Shown here piece by piece: positions 6,589 to 7,447 of a stretch of DNA of 7,447 nucleotides. The stretch is from contig JAATFR010000085.1 in the NCBI GenBank assembly GCA_015655095.1, positions 1-7,447 on the forward strand. Reading direction: 5' to 3'. Source of the stretch: Hyphomicrobiales bacterium. GTDB taxonomy: Bacteria > Pseudomonadota > Alphaproteobacteria > Parvibaculales > Parvibaculaceae. Within the stretch, counting starts at the first letter, position 1; every line of letters starts with the position of its first letter. The position numbers and the translations under genes were made by a program. The notes beneath the pieces were generated by a model, which did not search any database, had not been told where the DNA came from, and was given only the letters and a program-made list of their open reading frames with translations.

Positions 6589-6798
6589 CAGGTCGATTTT
6601 TTGCGACATGACCGACAGCACGGGATTTCCAAGGATTCCCCTGCGTTAGTCTGGGCTGTCTGTTTGCTTTACCGAAAATATAGCGGAAACAGGGCCTTTT
6701 GTCGTGTGGGAAGCGTGAGAAAGGCGCTGGACAAGTACGCCCGCTTGCCGATTATTGGCCCCAACGAGACCACAAGGACCGGCCCAAACCGGCCCCCT
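6589..6798. promoter_or_regulatory. Divergent promoter region between P450 and thiolase
   Basis: This gap must hold the promoters of both genes, as they diverge. No convincing sigma-70 -35/-10 pair could be fixed on either strand. Three dyads stand out: an imperfect 19-base dyad GGGATTTCCAAGGATTCCC (6622-6640); GACAGC (6614-6619) with GCTGTC (6655-6660) flanking it; and CTGTTTGCT (6660-6668) with AGC-GG-AAACAG (6682-6692) around an A/T-rich centre containing AAAATATA. A short direct repeat ACCGGCCC occurs at 6778-6785 and 6788-6795, just before the thiolase ribosome site. One or more dyads may be an operator for a catabolic regulator; this is inference. Confidence 0.4.
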
Positions 6799-6805
6799 AA
6801 AGGAG
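6799..6805 (+). promoter_or_regulatory. Ribosome binding site of the thiolase gene
   Basis: AAAGGAG lies 7 bases before the ATG at 6813 and 4 before the adjacent ATG at 6810. The spacing favours 6813. Confidence 0.7.
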
Positions 6806-6812
6806 ATGGATG

Positions 6813-7447
6813 ATGGCTGAAGCATATATCGTTGCGATCGCACGCACCGCTGGCGGCCGCCGCGGCGGGCGGCTCAAGGACTGGCACCCGGTTGATCTGG
6901 GTGCGTCGGTTATCAATTCGCTGCTCGACCAGACGGGCATTGATCCGGCACGGGTTAATGATGTGATCTTCGGGTGTGTGGGACAGGTCGGCGAGCAGGC
7001 GATCAATGTCGCCCGCAATGTGGTCATGGCTTCGCGTCTGCCGGAAAGCGTGCCGGCAACCTCTGTTGACCGTCAGTGCGGTTCGGCTCAGCAGTCGCTT
7101 CATTTTGCGGCGCAGGCTGTTCTTTCCGGTTTTCAGGATGTCATCATCGCTGGCGGCGTGGAAAGCATGACCCGCGTGCCCATGGGGCTTGCGGCCTCCC
7201 TGCCTGCCAAGAACGGGTTTGGCAACTACATGAGCCCCTTTCTCAAGGAAAAATATCCGGGCATCCAGTTCAGCCAGTTCACCGGCGCGGAGATGATTTC
7301 CAAAAAATATGGTTTGACCAAGGACAATCTTGACGAGTTTTCCTTCGCGAGCCATCGCAAGGCGATCGCCGCTACCCAGTCCGGCGCCTTCAAGGATGAG
7401 ATCGTTCCGCTTGAAGTCACCCTTGAGGACGGTACAAAGGAACAGCA
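6813..7447 (+). CDS. Acetyl-CoA acetyltransferase / thiolase (3' end missing)
   Basis: The first 211 codons of a thiolase, open to the window end; a full enzyme has about 390 residues, so roughly half is missing, including the C-terminal His and the second Cys. The enzyme cleaves a 3-ketoacyl-CoA with CoA to release acetyl-CoA (or the reverse). Visible features are the N-terminal AYIVAIARTAGGRRGG, the nucleophile Cys89 in SVDRQCGSAQQS, and GGVESMTRVPMG at 114-125. The DRQCGS surroundings differ from FadA (NRFCSS) and PhaA/AtoB (NQLCGS) types and resemble thiolases of steroid and related side-chain degradation such as FadA5; this comparison is from memory. The ATG at 6813 follows AAAGGAG by seven bases; an ATG directly before it (6810) is the alternative. 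It is divergent from the P450, which fits a shared catabolic role such as beta-oxidation of the product. Confidence 0.92.
   Translation, partial: MAEAYIVAIARTAGGRRGGRLKDWHPVDLGASVINSLLDQTGIDPARVNDVIFGCVGQVGEQAINVARNVVMASRLPESVPATSVDRQCGSAQQSLHFAAQAVLSGFQDVIIAGGVESMTRVPMGLAASLPAKNGFGNYMSPFLKEKYPGIQFSQFTGAEMISKKYGLTKDNLDEFSFASHRKAIAATQSGAFKDEIVPLEVTLEDGTKEQ

Noticed and set aside
6778..6795. ACCGGCCC direct repeat as a tandem-repeat or CRISPR-like element
   Set aside because: Only two copies of 8 bases at a 10-base step; too short and too few to be more than local sequence.

Overview
The window reads as moderately GC-rich chromosomal DNA from a Gram-negative alphaproteobacterium. The best guess is a sphingomonad, judging by the CysA sequence style, the OprP/O-type porin and the CYP108-like P450. 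No sequence comparison could be run, so this placement is an inference. There is no sign of a mobile element, CRISPR array or RNA gene.

Positions 1-5323 hold a plus-strand sulfate-uptake operon. Its order is the periplasmic sulfate-binding protein (sbp, 5' end outside the window), an outer-membrane porin of the OprP/OprO family, cysT and cysW (the two membrane permeases) and cysA (the ATPase). Together they would carry sulfate or thiosulfate from the cell surface to the cytoplasm: porin, then binding protein, then the CysTW channel driven by CysA. The unusual element is the porin sitting between sbp and cysT. The gaps after sbp and after the porin contain stable predicted RNA hairpins without a U-tract. 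The gap after cysA contains a hairpin followed by a T-rich stretch, a proper intrinsic terminator.

Positions 5324-7447 hold an unrelated catabolic pair. A complete cytochrome P450 (minus strand, about 5324-6577) resembles the CYP108 / P450terp group and converges on cysA, sharing the terminator hairpin. Divergent from it, across a 235-base regulatory gap, is the first 211 codons of a thiolase (plus strand, from 6813) whose active-site region looks like that of steroid/terpenoid-type acetyl-CoA acetyltransferases. The pair suggests the edge of a locus for breakdown of a terpenoid, steroid or similar hydrophobic substrate. No ferredoxin or ferredoxin reductase for the P450 lies in the window.

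Most of the window is recognisable families. The points most worth a second look are the porin embedded in the sulfate operon, the hairpins at the gene gaps, and the P450/thiolase pair with its shared intergenic region.
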